A stretch of 8,396 bases of DNA from Pseudomonadota bacterium (lineage in GTDB: Bacteria; Pseudomonadota; Gammaproteobacteria; Pseudomonadales; Azotimanducaceae), in contig JAQBYL010000169.1 of the NCBI GenBank assembly GCA_027622495.1, forward strand, positions 1 to 8,396, read 5' to 3'. Position 1 is the stretch's first letter; each line of letters starts with the position of its first letter. A model generated the notes under the pieces. It was not told the DNA's origin. It was given only the letters and a program-made list of their open reading frames with translations, and did not search any database. This document shows, in pieces, positions 1-6,362 of this stretch. Position numbers and translations under genes: made by a program.

Positions 1-94
1 AACCAGCGAAAAAAAAACTCTGTTGATTGGGGCGGTTACGAGCAACTCTTGACATGAAAACTCGGTTTCAGGGGAAGCACTTAATCTGAATAGT

Positions 95-100
95 AGGAGA
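95..100 (+). promoter_or_regulatory. Ribosome binding site of the TonB receptor
   Basis: AGGAGA lies 5 bases before ATG 106 and fixes the receptor start. The rest of the leader (1-94) contains a TTGACA hexamer at 49-54, but no convincing -10 box at the right distance, so no promoter is called. Confidence 0.7.
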
Positions 101-105
101 GCCTT

Positions 106-2694
106 ATGCCTGTTCCTGTCTCGTCGAGACGCATTGCCCACCTCTTCGCCCTGCCCTTCGTCCTCCTGACATTGCCCTGCGTTCCCGGGCTTGCTGTCGG
201 CGCCGAAGACGTCATCGAAGAAGTCGTGGTTCTGGGTACGCGCCGTGCCGCGCGCTCCACGGGGGATTCACCGGTCCCGATCGACATCATTAGTGGTGAT
301 GACTTCGTCAACAACGGAAATACCGACATGGATTCACTCCTGTCTGGTCTGATTCCGTCATACAACGTTAATGCCCAGCCGATCAGCGATGCGGCAACCC
401 TGGTGCGGCCCGCGAACCTTCGCGGCCTGCCGCCGGACAGCACCTTGATTCTGGTAAACGGCAAACGTCGTCACCGATCGGCAGTAGTCGCCTTCCTCGG
501 TGGCGGTATCTCTGATGGATCGCAAGGTCCGGATCTCGCGGTTATCCCCGGGATTGCTCTGAAGCAGGTCGAAGTCCTGCGCGATGGCGCGGCAGCGCAG
601 TATGGTTCTGACGCGATTGCCGGGGTGATCAACTTTGTGCTCAAGGACTACGCAAGCGGCGGTTCTTTCGAAGTGAAATACGGTGAAAACTATGACGGTG
701 ACGGCGAAGCAGTCACCGTTGCCGGTAACCTTGGTCTGCCGTTGACCGATGCCGGGTTTGCCAACTTCTCTCTGGAATGGTCTGAGGCCGATCCAACCAG
801 CCGCAGTACCCAACGAGGCGACGCGGCAAACCTGATCAGTGCAGGAAACACGGCGGTTGCAAATCCAGTTCAGGTCTGGGGCTCGCCGGAAGTTGACGGC
901 GCGTTCAAGTTCTTCGGCAATGCGGGGCTTGACCTTGGTAACGGGCATGAAGTGTATGCCTTCGGTAACTGGTCGGAACGGACGGTGGAAGGGGGGTTCT
1001 TCTTCCGTAACCCGAATACCCGGGATGGCGTTTTTAACGGTCCGATGATTGCTGATCCAAGACCAGGCGCAAACCCAGGCGATATGGTCGACAGCATCCT
1101 GGTCGCCGATTTCACCGCCGGTTCCACCGAGGACAATATCAGCTGCCCGACAGTGCCGATCTTCGCCGACATTCCCGACAGTGCGTCGCTTGCCGCAGTG
1201 AACGCTGATCCGAACTGCTATGCCTTTAACCTCAAGTTTCCAGGGGGTTTCACCCCGAGTTTTGGTGGTGATTTATCGGATTCAAGTTTTGCCGCAGGTG
1301 TTCGGGGTGAACTCGACAACGGCATCATCTATGACCTGAGTGGTGTGGTAGGCCGCAACAAGGTCGACTACTTCATCTCCAACACCATCAACCCGAACCT
1401 GGCGCGGATGGAAGACAGCATTCCGACGACCTATGACCCGGGTGGTTATGAACAACTGGAGCGCACGTTCAACTTTGACATCTCCAAAGGGTTCGACTGG
1501 GGCATGTATTCAGACGTAAACATTGCTGGTGGTCTTGAACATCGCACCGAGATTTTCACCATACGTAATGGCGGACCGGACTCGTTCTTCATCGACCCGG
1601 ATCTTGCTGCCCAGGGCTTCGGGATCGGCTCCAACGGCTTTCCTGGCTTTAAGCCGGAAGACGCCGGTGAGTTCGAACGCGAGAGTTTCAGTGCCTATTT
1701 GGATGTGGAAGCCGATGTGACCGAAAAGCTACTGCTCGGTGTGGCGGTACGTTACGAAGACTATGACGACTTTGGTTCTACCACCAACGGTAAGGTTACC
1801 GCCCGGCTGCAGATTCTCGACAACTTCGCAATTCGCGGTGCGGCCAGCACTGGTTTTAGAGCCCCCACCGTTGGCCAGACCAATGTTCGAAACGTAACCA
1901 CTGCGTTCACAAATGGTGTGCTGGCAGACGAAGCGACCCTGCCTCCGACTAACCCCATCTCGGTTCAGAAAGGCGGCAAAGCGCTGGATCCAGAAGAGTC
2001 GGTCAACCTGACCTTCGGTGTGGTGTTTAATATTGGTGCCCTGGATGTCACCGTCGACTACTTCAACATCGAAGTAGAAGACCGGGTTGCCTTGACCACC
2101 ACCCAGGTTCTGACGGCACAGGACATTCAGGATCTGATCGGCCAGGGGGTTTCCGACGCGTCGAGCTTCACCGGTGTGCGGTTTTTCACCAACGATTTCG
2201 ATACCACTACGGAAGGGATCGACCTGATCGCAACGCTACCGGCAGAACTCTTTGGTGGTTCGAGTGAATTCAGCTTTGTGTTCAACCACACCAAAACAGA
2301 AGTGGATCGTTTCAATCCCACCATCATCGGTCCGACCCGGGTCAGACAACTGGAAGAGAACCTTCCGGAAAATCGTTTTTCACTGATTGCAAAACACGAT
2401 CAGGGTCCGTTCCGCGCGCTGCTTCGTCTGAATTATTATGACGATTATTTTGAGGCGCACGTGGATGAACCATCGCTGCCTATTGAAGCTGGAGACGAGT
2501 TCACTGTGGATGTAGAGGTCGCGATGACTTTTGCAGAGCAGTTCACCGTCGCCCTGGGTGCACAGAATCTGTTCGACGAAGAACCGGACAACAACCCATG
2601 GGCCACGGAAGTGGGTGCAACCTATCCGGTCACGTCGCCAATGGGCTTCAATGGTGGTTTCTACTATTTGAGAGCAATTTACTCCTTCGAGTAA
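106..2694 (+). CDS. TonB-dependent outer-membrane receptor
   Basis: An 862-residue TonB-dependent receptor, which would import a bulky nutrient (iron complex, vitamin or oligomer; substrate not deducible) across the outer membrane using TonB/ExbBD energy. Seen: a Sec signal peptide (basic SSRR near residue 8, hydrophobic core 11-30, likely cleavage after A33). A TonB-box-like stretch (VIEEVVVLG, about 36-44) follows, then a plug domain with the typical VNGKRR (117-122), IPGIALKQVEVLRDGAAAQYGS and GAIAGVINF-like (IAGVINFVLK) signatures to about residue 180. The rest is a beta-barrel rich in alternating aromatic strands, with a GFRAPTVGQ motif and a C-terminal NLFDEEP...YYLRAIYSFE strand. The final residue is Glu with Phe before it, rather than the usual terminal aromatic. 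Two lone cysteines (C347 and C371) fall in a probable extracellular loop and could form a disulfide. Start ATG 106 is supported by AGGAGA at 95-100, 5 bases upstream. It is followed by its own terminator, so it is probably monocistronic. Confidence 0.95.
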   Translation: MPVPVSSRRIAHLFALPFVLLTLPCVPGLAVGAEDVIEEVVVLGTRRAARSTGDSPVPIDIISGDDFVNNGNTDMDSLLSGLIPSYNVNAQPISDAATLVRPANLRGLPPDSTLILVNGKRRHRSAVVAFLGGGISDGSQGPDLAVIPGIALKQVEVLRDGAAAQYGSDAIAGVINFVLKDYASGGSFEVKYGENYDGDGEAVTVAGNLGLPLTDAGFANFSLEWSEADPTSRSTQRGDAANLISAGNTAVANPVQVWGSPEVDGAFKFFGNAGLDLGNGHEVYAFGNWSERTVEGGFFFRNPNTRDGVFNGPMIADPRPGANPGDMVDSILVADFTAGSTEDNISCPTVPIFADIPDSASLAAVNADPNCYAFNLKFPGGFTPSFGGDLSDSSFAAGVRGELDNGIIYDLSGVVGRNKVDYFISNTINPNLARMEDSIPTTYDPGGYEQLERTFNFDISKGFDWGMYSDVNIAGGLEHRTEIFTIRNGGPDSFFIDPDLAAQGFGIGSNGFPGFKPEDAGEFERESFSAYLDVEADVTEKLLLGVAVRYEDYDDFGSTTNGKVTARLQILDNFAIRGAASTGFRAPTVGQTNVRNVTTAFTNGVLADEATLPPTNPISVQKGGKALDPEESVNLTFGVVFNIGALDVTVDYFNIEVEDRVALTTTQVLTAQDIQDLIGQGVSDASSFTGVRFFTNDFDTTTEGIDLIATLPAELFGGSSEFSFVFNHTKTEVDRFNPTIIGPTRVRQLEENLPENRFSLIAKHDQGPFRALLRLNYYDDYFEAHVDEPSLPIEAGDEFTVDVEVAMTFAEQFTVALGAQNLFDEEPDNNPWATEVGATYPVTSPMGFNGGFYYLRAIYSFE

Positions 2695-2723
2695 CCCCAG
2701 AGGCGATACTCAGGGGCACTTAT

Positions 2724-2757
2724 AAAGGCCTGCGTGAAAGCGCAGGCCTTTTTCTTT
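2724..2757 (+). terminator. Intrinsic (rho-independent) terminator
   Basis: An 11-bp perfect stem (AAAGGCCTGCG at 2724-2734 pairing with CGCAGGCCTTT at 2741-2751) has a 6-base TGAAAG loop and ends in a T-rich tract TTTTTCTTT. It lies 30 bases after the receptor stop and ends that transcript, separating it from the thioredoxin-permease pair. The A's on the 5' side also allow some activity on the other strand. Confidence 0.93.
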
Positions 2758-2799
2758 GCGCTAACCAGATGAAATGAGTACCGTCAGGTGGCTTAAACC

Positions 2800-2805
2800 A
2801 GGAGA
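2800..2805 (+). promoter_or_regulatory. Ribosome binding site deciding the thioredoxin-like start
   Basis: AGGAGA sits 7 bases before ATG 2813. The upstream in-frame ATG at 2774 has no comparable site and lies only 17 bases beyond the terminator, so 2813 is the preferred start. Confidence 0.7.
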
Positions 2806-2812
2806 CACGCGG

Positions 2813-3391
2813 ATGGAATCATACGATCTGGGCAACGACTCTACCCGCAACGCAAGTACAGGTCGGGTGAGAACCCTGAGACGGGTGCTCGACTCGCCGA
2901 TACGCGCGTTTTTTAGACTCCTGCTGCCCCTTTCTGGAATGCTGCTGTGCGCTCCAGTTGTGGCTGAGACCGCTGATTTTCCTTACGACGAAAGCGCCGA
3001 TGCGACCCTTGAGGTCGCGGCAGCGGTTGAGCAAGCCAGGAGCACCGACAGGCTTCTGTTGCTGAACTTCGGCGCCAACTGGTGCCCCGACTGTCGGGTC
3101 TTTGCGCGCGCCATAACCCGGCCGTCAGTAGCGCAAGCGGTTCTGCGCGATTTTGTTACGGTCAAGATCGACATCGGTGACTGGGACAAACATCCGGAGT
3201 TGGTTGAAGCCTGGGGAAATCCTATTGAAGGCGGCATACCGTCGATTGTTGTCGCGCGACCGGATGGGAAAATCCTGCTGACCACCCGGGCCGGTCAGTT
3301 GAGCAAGGCCCGCAACATGTCTGACGAAGAATTCATCGCCCTGTTTGAACATCTGGCGACCTTACGTGACAAAGCATACATTGACGAATGA
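2813..3391 (+). CDS. Exported thioredoxin-fold protein (WCPDC)
   Basis: A 192-residue thioredoxin-fold protein, probably periplasmic or membrane-anchored, that would reduce or exchange disulfides or act as a thiol chaperone. Seen: a polar, basic N-terminus of about 30 residues, a hydrophobic segment (about 33-50, ending APVVA before ETADF) consistent with a Sec signal peptide or anchor, then LLLLNFGANWCPDC. The redox motif is C91-P-D-C94, and the cis-proline motif is GIP-S with P143. The WCPDC and FARAITRPSVAQ pattern resembles the thioredoxin_7 / DsbD-gamma-like group rather than classic WCGPC thioredoxin. The cysteine at 46 is not in an acceptable lipobox because Leu precedes it, so a lipoprotein is unlikely. 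The N-terminal region before the hydrophobic core is unusually long for a signal peptide; a GTG at 2867 would give a shorter one but lacks a good ribosome site. The stop overlaps the next gene's start as ATGA, so the pair is probably translationally coupled. Confidence 0.85.
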   Translation: MESYDLGNDSTRNASTGRVRTLRRVLDSPIRAFFRLLLPLSGMLLCAPVVAETADFPYDESADATLEVAAAVEQARSTDRLLLLNFGANWCPDCRVFARAITRPSVAQAVLRDFVTVKIDIGDWDKHPELVEAWGNPIEGGIPSIVVARPDGKILLTTRAGQLSKARNMSDEEFIALFEHLATLRDKAYIDE

Positions 3392-4695
3392 GCGAAGTCC
3401 GGTTCAGCAGGTCCACGGCCATATCGGTGGTGGTCGCCAACATGATTGGTACCGGGGTGTTCACGAGCCTTGGTTTTCAGCTGCTGGATATACAGTCCGG
3501 GTTTGTGCTGATGATGCTCTGGGCTGTGGGTGGAGTGACCGCCATCTGTGGAGCGCTTTGTTACGCGGAACTGGGAGCAGCGCTGCCGCGATCAGGTGGT
3601 GAGTACAATTTTCTTTCGCAGATATATCACCCTGGCATGGGCTTTGTTGCGGGCTGGGTGTCGGCGACTATCGGTTTTGCGGCACCCACTGCTCTGGCGG
3701 CGATCACCTTTGGTGCGTATCTCAACTCGGTATTGCCCAGTGTGGCGATCGTGCCGAGCGCCTGTGCGCTGGTGCTTGCGCTCACCGCGATGCACGCTTA
3801 CAGCCGGGGTTCCAGCGGGCGCGTACAGCGTATCTTTACAACGCTCAAAATAGTGCTGATCGTGGGCTTCTGCACGGCCGCGTTCGTTCTGGTCGATGCG
3901 CCGCAGCCGATCGTTTTCGTGCCATCGGATGGCGATGGCACCCTGCTTTTTTCCGGCGCGTTTGCGGTTGCGTTGATCTACGTCAACTACGCCTACACCG
4001 GCTGGAACGCAGCGACCTATCTGACAGGCGAGCTCGACAATCCACAGCGCAATCTGCCGGTCACTCTTTTCGTCGGCACTGTGTTGGTTGCTTTGTTATA
4101 TCTGTGGTTGAACTATACCTTTCTGATGGCGGCGCCGCTTGCCGACATGCAGGGAAAAGTCGAGATCGGATACATCGCTGCACAACATATTTTCCCGCAA
4201 CAGGGGGCGCGGGTGATGGGTATCGTTCTGGCGTTGCTTTTAGTGTCTACCGTGAGCGCCATGATTCTCGCCGGACCGCGCGTTCTGCAGATGATTGGTC
4301 AGGATTTCGCCGCGTTTGGTATTTTGTCAAAGATCAATCGTCACGGTGTCCCCTATGTGGCGATCTGCGTTCAGTCGCTGATGAGCATCGTTTTCATCGC
4401 GACAGCTTCCTTTGATTCCATTCTGGTCTTTGCCGGTTTTACTCTCGGGCTGAGTACTTTGTTCACCGTCGTTGGCGTTTTCTGGCTACGGGTCAGAAGA
4501 CCGGATCTGCCCAGACCGTTTCGGGTTATTGGTTATCCACTGCCCCCGCTGGTGTTTACCCTGGTTATGAGCTGGACCCTTGTTTACATCCTGATTGACC
4601 GGCCGATGGAAGGTCTGGCCGGTGTAGCAATCTGCGCGGTCGGTGCTGTGTTTTATACAATTACCGCGAGCCTCCGACCGAGTGAGAAGGCCTGA
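3388..4695 (+). CDS. APC-superfamily amino-acid permease
   Basis: A 435-residue inner-membrane secondary transporter of the amino acid-polyamine-organocation superfamily; substrate is probably an amino acid or related amine, not determinable here. Seen: about 12 hydrophobic segments; the broken first helix with the substrate-backbone-binding IGTGVF motif (20-25); CYAELGAALPRSGGEYNFL (58-76) after the second helix; a YTGWNAATYLTGELDNP stretch (203-219), which matches the LAT-like branch (family pattern Y-x-G-W-N ... E-x-x-N-P); and RPDLPRPFRV (371-380) before the last helices, typical of the family. Length is normal for a 12-helix member. Start ATG 3388 overlaps the preceding thioredoxin gene by 4 bases and has no strong ribosome site of its own, which fits translational coupling. 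A role for the thioredoxin partner in permease function is only suggested by this arrangement. Confidence 0.93.
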   Translation: MSEVRFSRSTAISVVVANMIGTGVFTSLGFQLLDIQSGFVLMMLWAVGGVTAICGALCYAELGAALPRSGGEYNFLSQIYHPGMGFVAGWVSATIGFAAPTALAAITFGAYLNSVLPSVAIVPSACALVLALTAMHAYSRGSSGRVQRIFTTLKIVLIVGFCTAAFVLVDAPQPIVFVPSDGDGTLLFSGAFAVALIYVNYAYTGWNAATYLTGELDNPQRNLPVTLFVGTVLVALLYLWLNYTFLMAAPLADMQGKVEIGYIAAQHIFPQQGARVMGIVLALLLVSTVSAMILAGPRVLQMIGQDFAAFGILSKINRHGVPYVAICVQSLMSIVFIATASFDSILVFAGFTLGLSTLFTVVGVFWLRVRRPDLPRPFRVIGYPLPPLVFTLVMSWTLVYILIDRPMEGLAGVAICAVGAVFYTITASLRPSEKA

Positions 4696-4737
4696 GCTAA
4701 CCGTTCTGATCGGCCAGATCGTGCGCTGTTCCCTTTC

Positions 4738-4758
4738 AACGGGAGACACCTGCCCGTT
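4738..4758 (+). terminator. Possible weak terminator hairpin after the permease
   Basis: A perfect 6-bp stem (AACGGG at 4738-4743 with CCCGTT at 4753-4758) has a 9-base loop and lies 43 bases after the permease stop. There is no T-tract after it, so it may be a 3'-end stabilising hairpin or chance rather than an intrinsic terminator. Confidence 0.3.
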
Positions 4759-4840
4759 CTGAGTCTGTATCACCCGCCATTCTGAACCTCGACGCTCACG
4801 CGGAGCGCCTGAGCGCCAAGCAAACCAATGGAGATTTAAC

Positions 4841-4912
4841 ATGGTAAAGCTGATCGTCGGATGCGTGAGCCTGGTGCTGATCCTGGGTGGATGTGCAACG
4901 TTGAATGTGTGA
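4841..4912 (+). CDS. Tiny lipoprotein-like ORF, possibly decayed
   Basis: A 23-residue frame encodes a lipoprotein-type signal: K3, a hydrophobic stretch, then the lipobox L-G-G-C (cysteine 18) followed by ATLNV and a TGA at 4910-4912. A weak purine-rich site (GGAGA, 4830-4834) precedes ATG 4841 by 6 bases. Resembling the small entericidin-type lipoproteins in size and layout, it could be a real very short lipoprotein. Alternatively it is the head of a broken gene. After the TGA the same frame stays open to another TGA at 5015-5017 and includes a protein-like stretch (AQLSGDFAEAYEQGRILH). In a second frame, a cysteine-rich stretch (ECVKHGVVPDRTLFCQC) starts just beyond the lipobox, so one or two frameshifts could have split a lipoprotein of about 60 residues. 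No family was recognised. Confidence 0.35.
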   Translation: MVKLIVGCVSLVLILGGCATLNV

Positions 4913-5074
4913 AACACGGTGTCGTTCCGGATCGGACGCTGTTCTGCCAATGTGTGCCCGGCGCAGTTGAGCGGCGATTTTGCCGAGGCCTACGAGCAGG
5001 GTCGCATACTGCATTGAGAGTGCCAGGGACAGCAAAGCCCAGTTCGTTATCATGGCGGGCTAAAGATGCTTTGT

Positions 5075-5079
5075 GAGGA
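5075..5079 (+). promoter_or_regulatory. Ribosome binding site deciding the acyl-CoA dehydrogenase start
   Basis: GAGGA lies 4 bases before ATG 5084. The in-frame ATG at 5066 is 18 bases upstream and would place this site inside its coding sequence, so 5084 is preferred. Confidence 0.55.
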
Positions 5080-5083
5080 CGCA

Positions 5084-6262
5084 ATGAGCTCGCTTGAAGA
5101 CTTTCGCCTGGAGACCCGCGCCTGGCTCGATGCCAACTGCCCGCCCGGTGCCCGTGGCCCAGGACCGATCTCAAATGGCAGCAGCAAAATTACTATCGGC
5201 GATCCGGATACCTGTTTGTGGCTGGACCGGATGATCGAAAAGGGCTGGACCGTGCCGAACTGGCCCAGAGAATATGGCGGCGGCGGTCTGGCTAAAGACG
5301 AATACGTGATCCTGCTGCAGGAAATGGGTCGTATTGGTGCGCGACCGGCCCTTTCGAGTTTCGGTACCTCCATGATCGGCCCGACTCTGCTCGAGATGGG
5401 TACACAGGATCAGAAAGCCCGTCATCTTCCGCGGATTGCGCGGGCCGAGGTGGAATGGTGTCAGGGTTACAGCGAACCCGGTTCAGGCAGTGACCTGGCG
5501 AGCCTGCGGACCCGGGCAGAAGATCAGGGCGATCACTTTGTGATCAATGGCCAGAAGATCTGGACCTCAGGTGCGCAGCATTCCGACTGGATGTTCTGCC
5601 TGGTTCGAACCGATCCGGATGCGCCAAAGCACGAAGGCATCAGTTTTGTGCTGCTGCCCATGGATCAACCTGGTGTAACGGTCAAACCGATTCGTTTGAT
5701 CAGCGGTGATTCGCCGTTCAACGAAACCTTCTTCGACAATGCCATTGCCCGCAAAGAAGACCTGGTGGGCGAGAAAAACAAAGGCTGGACGGTTGGTAAG
5801 CGCTTACTTCAACACGAGCGTTCCGGGATGGAATCGCTGGTCAGCGGCAGTACCGGCAGCAGCGAAACCAAACTGGTGGCGCAAGCACGAAAACTGCTCG
5901 GTGAAGTAGACGGGCGGATTAATGACGAGGGCTACCGCAGTCAGATCGTCGCTTACGAAATGAACAACCGGGTATTCCGGATCGCTCAGCGGCGGGCGGT
6001 GGAAGAATCTGACGGTGGCACACCAGGGCCGGTGACGTCGATCTTCAAGGTCTACGGCAGCGAACTGCAGCAGACTTATTACGATCTGTTGACGCGCCTG
6101 CGTGGTGTAAGCGGGTTCGGTGCCAGAGAAGACGAATTCAACCCGACGGATGTAGAAACAGTACGCAACTGGCTGTATTACCGCGCCGGGTCGATCTACA
6201 GCGGCAGCAACGAGATTCAGCGCAACATCATCGCCAAGCGCGTCCTGGGTCTGCCTGACTGA
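5084..6262 (+). CDS. Acyl-CoA dehydrogenase family protein
   Basis: A 392-residue FAD-dependent acyl-CoA dehydrogenase that would introduce an alpha-beta double bond into a CoA thioester, passing electrons to electron-transfer flavoprotein; cytoplasmic. Domains in order: N-terminal helical domain (about 1-120, with GWTVPNWPREYGGGGL at 54-69); middle beta domain with the FAD/substrate signature (WCQGYSEPGSGSDLASL, 125-141, and NGQKIWTSGAQHSDW, 155-169); C-terminal helical domain ending in the family motif IYSGSNEIQRNIIAKRVLGL (371-390). In medium- and short-chain members the residue before the glycine of that motif is the catalytic Glu; here it is Ser373. E245 in LLQHERSGM aligns by eye with the alternative catalytic Glu of the isovaleryl/long-chain group (D-L-E-R-L), so this enzyme probably uses that position and may act on branched, steroid-like or other non-linear CoA esters. 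Fatty-acid chain specificity cannot be set from sequence. Confidence 0.93.
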   Translation: MSSLEDFRLETRAWLDANCPPGARGPGPISNGSSKITIGDPDTCLWLDRMIEKGWTVPNWPREYGGGGLAKDEYVILLQEMGRIGARPALSSFGTSMIGPTLLEMGTQDQKARHLPRIARAEVEWCQGYSEPGSGSDLASLRTRAEDQGDHFVINGQKIWTSGAQHSDWMFCLVRTDPDAPKHEGISFVLLPMDQPGVTVKPIRLISGDSPFNETFFDNAIARKEDLVGEKNKGWTVGKRLLQHERSGMESLVSGSTGSSETKLVAQARKLLGEVDGRINDEGYRSQIVAYEMNNRVFRIAQRRAVEESDGGTPGPVTSIFKVYGSELQQTYYDLLTRLRGVSGFGAREDEFNPTDVETVRNWLYYRAGSIYSGSNEIQRNIIAKRVLGLPD

Positions 6263-6271
6263 AAAACGCAA

Positions 6272-6307
6272 GACCTCCTTAGAAGAGTTTGACTCGTCCA
6301 GGAGGTT
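6272..6307 (+). other. Hairpin between the dehydrogenase and gpx
   Basis: The outer stem GACCTCCT (6272-6279) pairs with AGGAGGTT (6300-6307), 7 bp plus a G-U. An inner small stem GAGT/ACTC (6285-6288, 6292-6295) encloses a TTG loop. There is no T-tract, so it is a poor intrinsic terminator. The 3' arm is a perfect AGGAGG, which the fold would hide. It could be a 3'-end structure of the dehydrogenase message or a leader element of the peroxidase. Confidence 0.4.
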
Positions 6308-6323
6308 GGCGCACATTCACAAC

Positions 6324-6345
6324 GACATGTAACTGACATGTAACT
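6324..6345 (+). repeat. Tandem duplication of an 11-bp unit in the gpx leader
   Basis: GACATGTAACT occurs twice in direct succession (6324-6334, 6335-6345). Each copy contains ATG immediately followed by TAA, that is, a start codon followed at once by a stop. It lies 18-39 bases before the peroxidase start. It may be a replication-slippage duplication with no function. Confidence 0.75.
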
Positions 6346-6346
6346 G

Positions 6347-6355
6347 AGGAGAGGG
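6347..6355 (+). promoter_or_regulatory. Ribosome binding site of the glutathione peroxidase
   Basis: AGGAGAGGG (6347-6355) precedes ATG 6363 by 7 bases. It supports initiation at 6363, upstream of the in-frame TGA, and therefore supports a full-length selenoprotein rather than a start at TTG 6492, which has no such site. Confidence 0.75.
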
Positions 6356-6362
6356 ATAGAAC

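Larger units (their letters stand above)
4696..5083. other. 388-bp stretch without a confident gene
   Basis: Between the permease stop and the dehydrogenase start there is no confident gene. It holds a hairpin at 4738-4758, a 9-base direct repeat CCGTTCTGA (4701-4709 and 4754-4762), a small 5-bp hairpin CGCTC/GAGCG (4793-4807) next to a repeated GAGCGCC (4803-4809, 4811-4817), and a very short lipoprotein-like frame (4841-4912). Downstream of that frame, protein-like stretches appear in two different frames, which suggests gene decay. No clear promoter was recognised. Confidence 0.6.

Noticed and set aside
49..54. TTGACA as a sigma-70 -35 box for the receptor
   Set aside because: No plausible -10 hexamer at 16-18 bases (72-77 is GGGAAG), so a promoter is not supported.
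358..948. A 196-residue antisense ORF within the receptor gene
   Set aside because: It lies wholly opposite strongly conserved plug and barrel sequence, with no ribosome site and no recognisable domain.
4486..4950. A 154-residue minus-strand ORF over the permease end and the intergenic stretch
   Set aside because: Low-complexity, family-free translation overlapping conserved permease sequence; no start context.
4861..5076. A 71-residue cysteine-containing ORF
   Set aside because: The second half is arginine-rich shadow-like sequence with no ribosome site; at most its first part is a fragment of a broken small lipoprotein.
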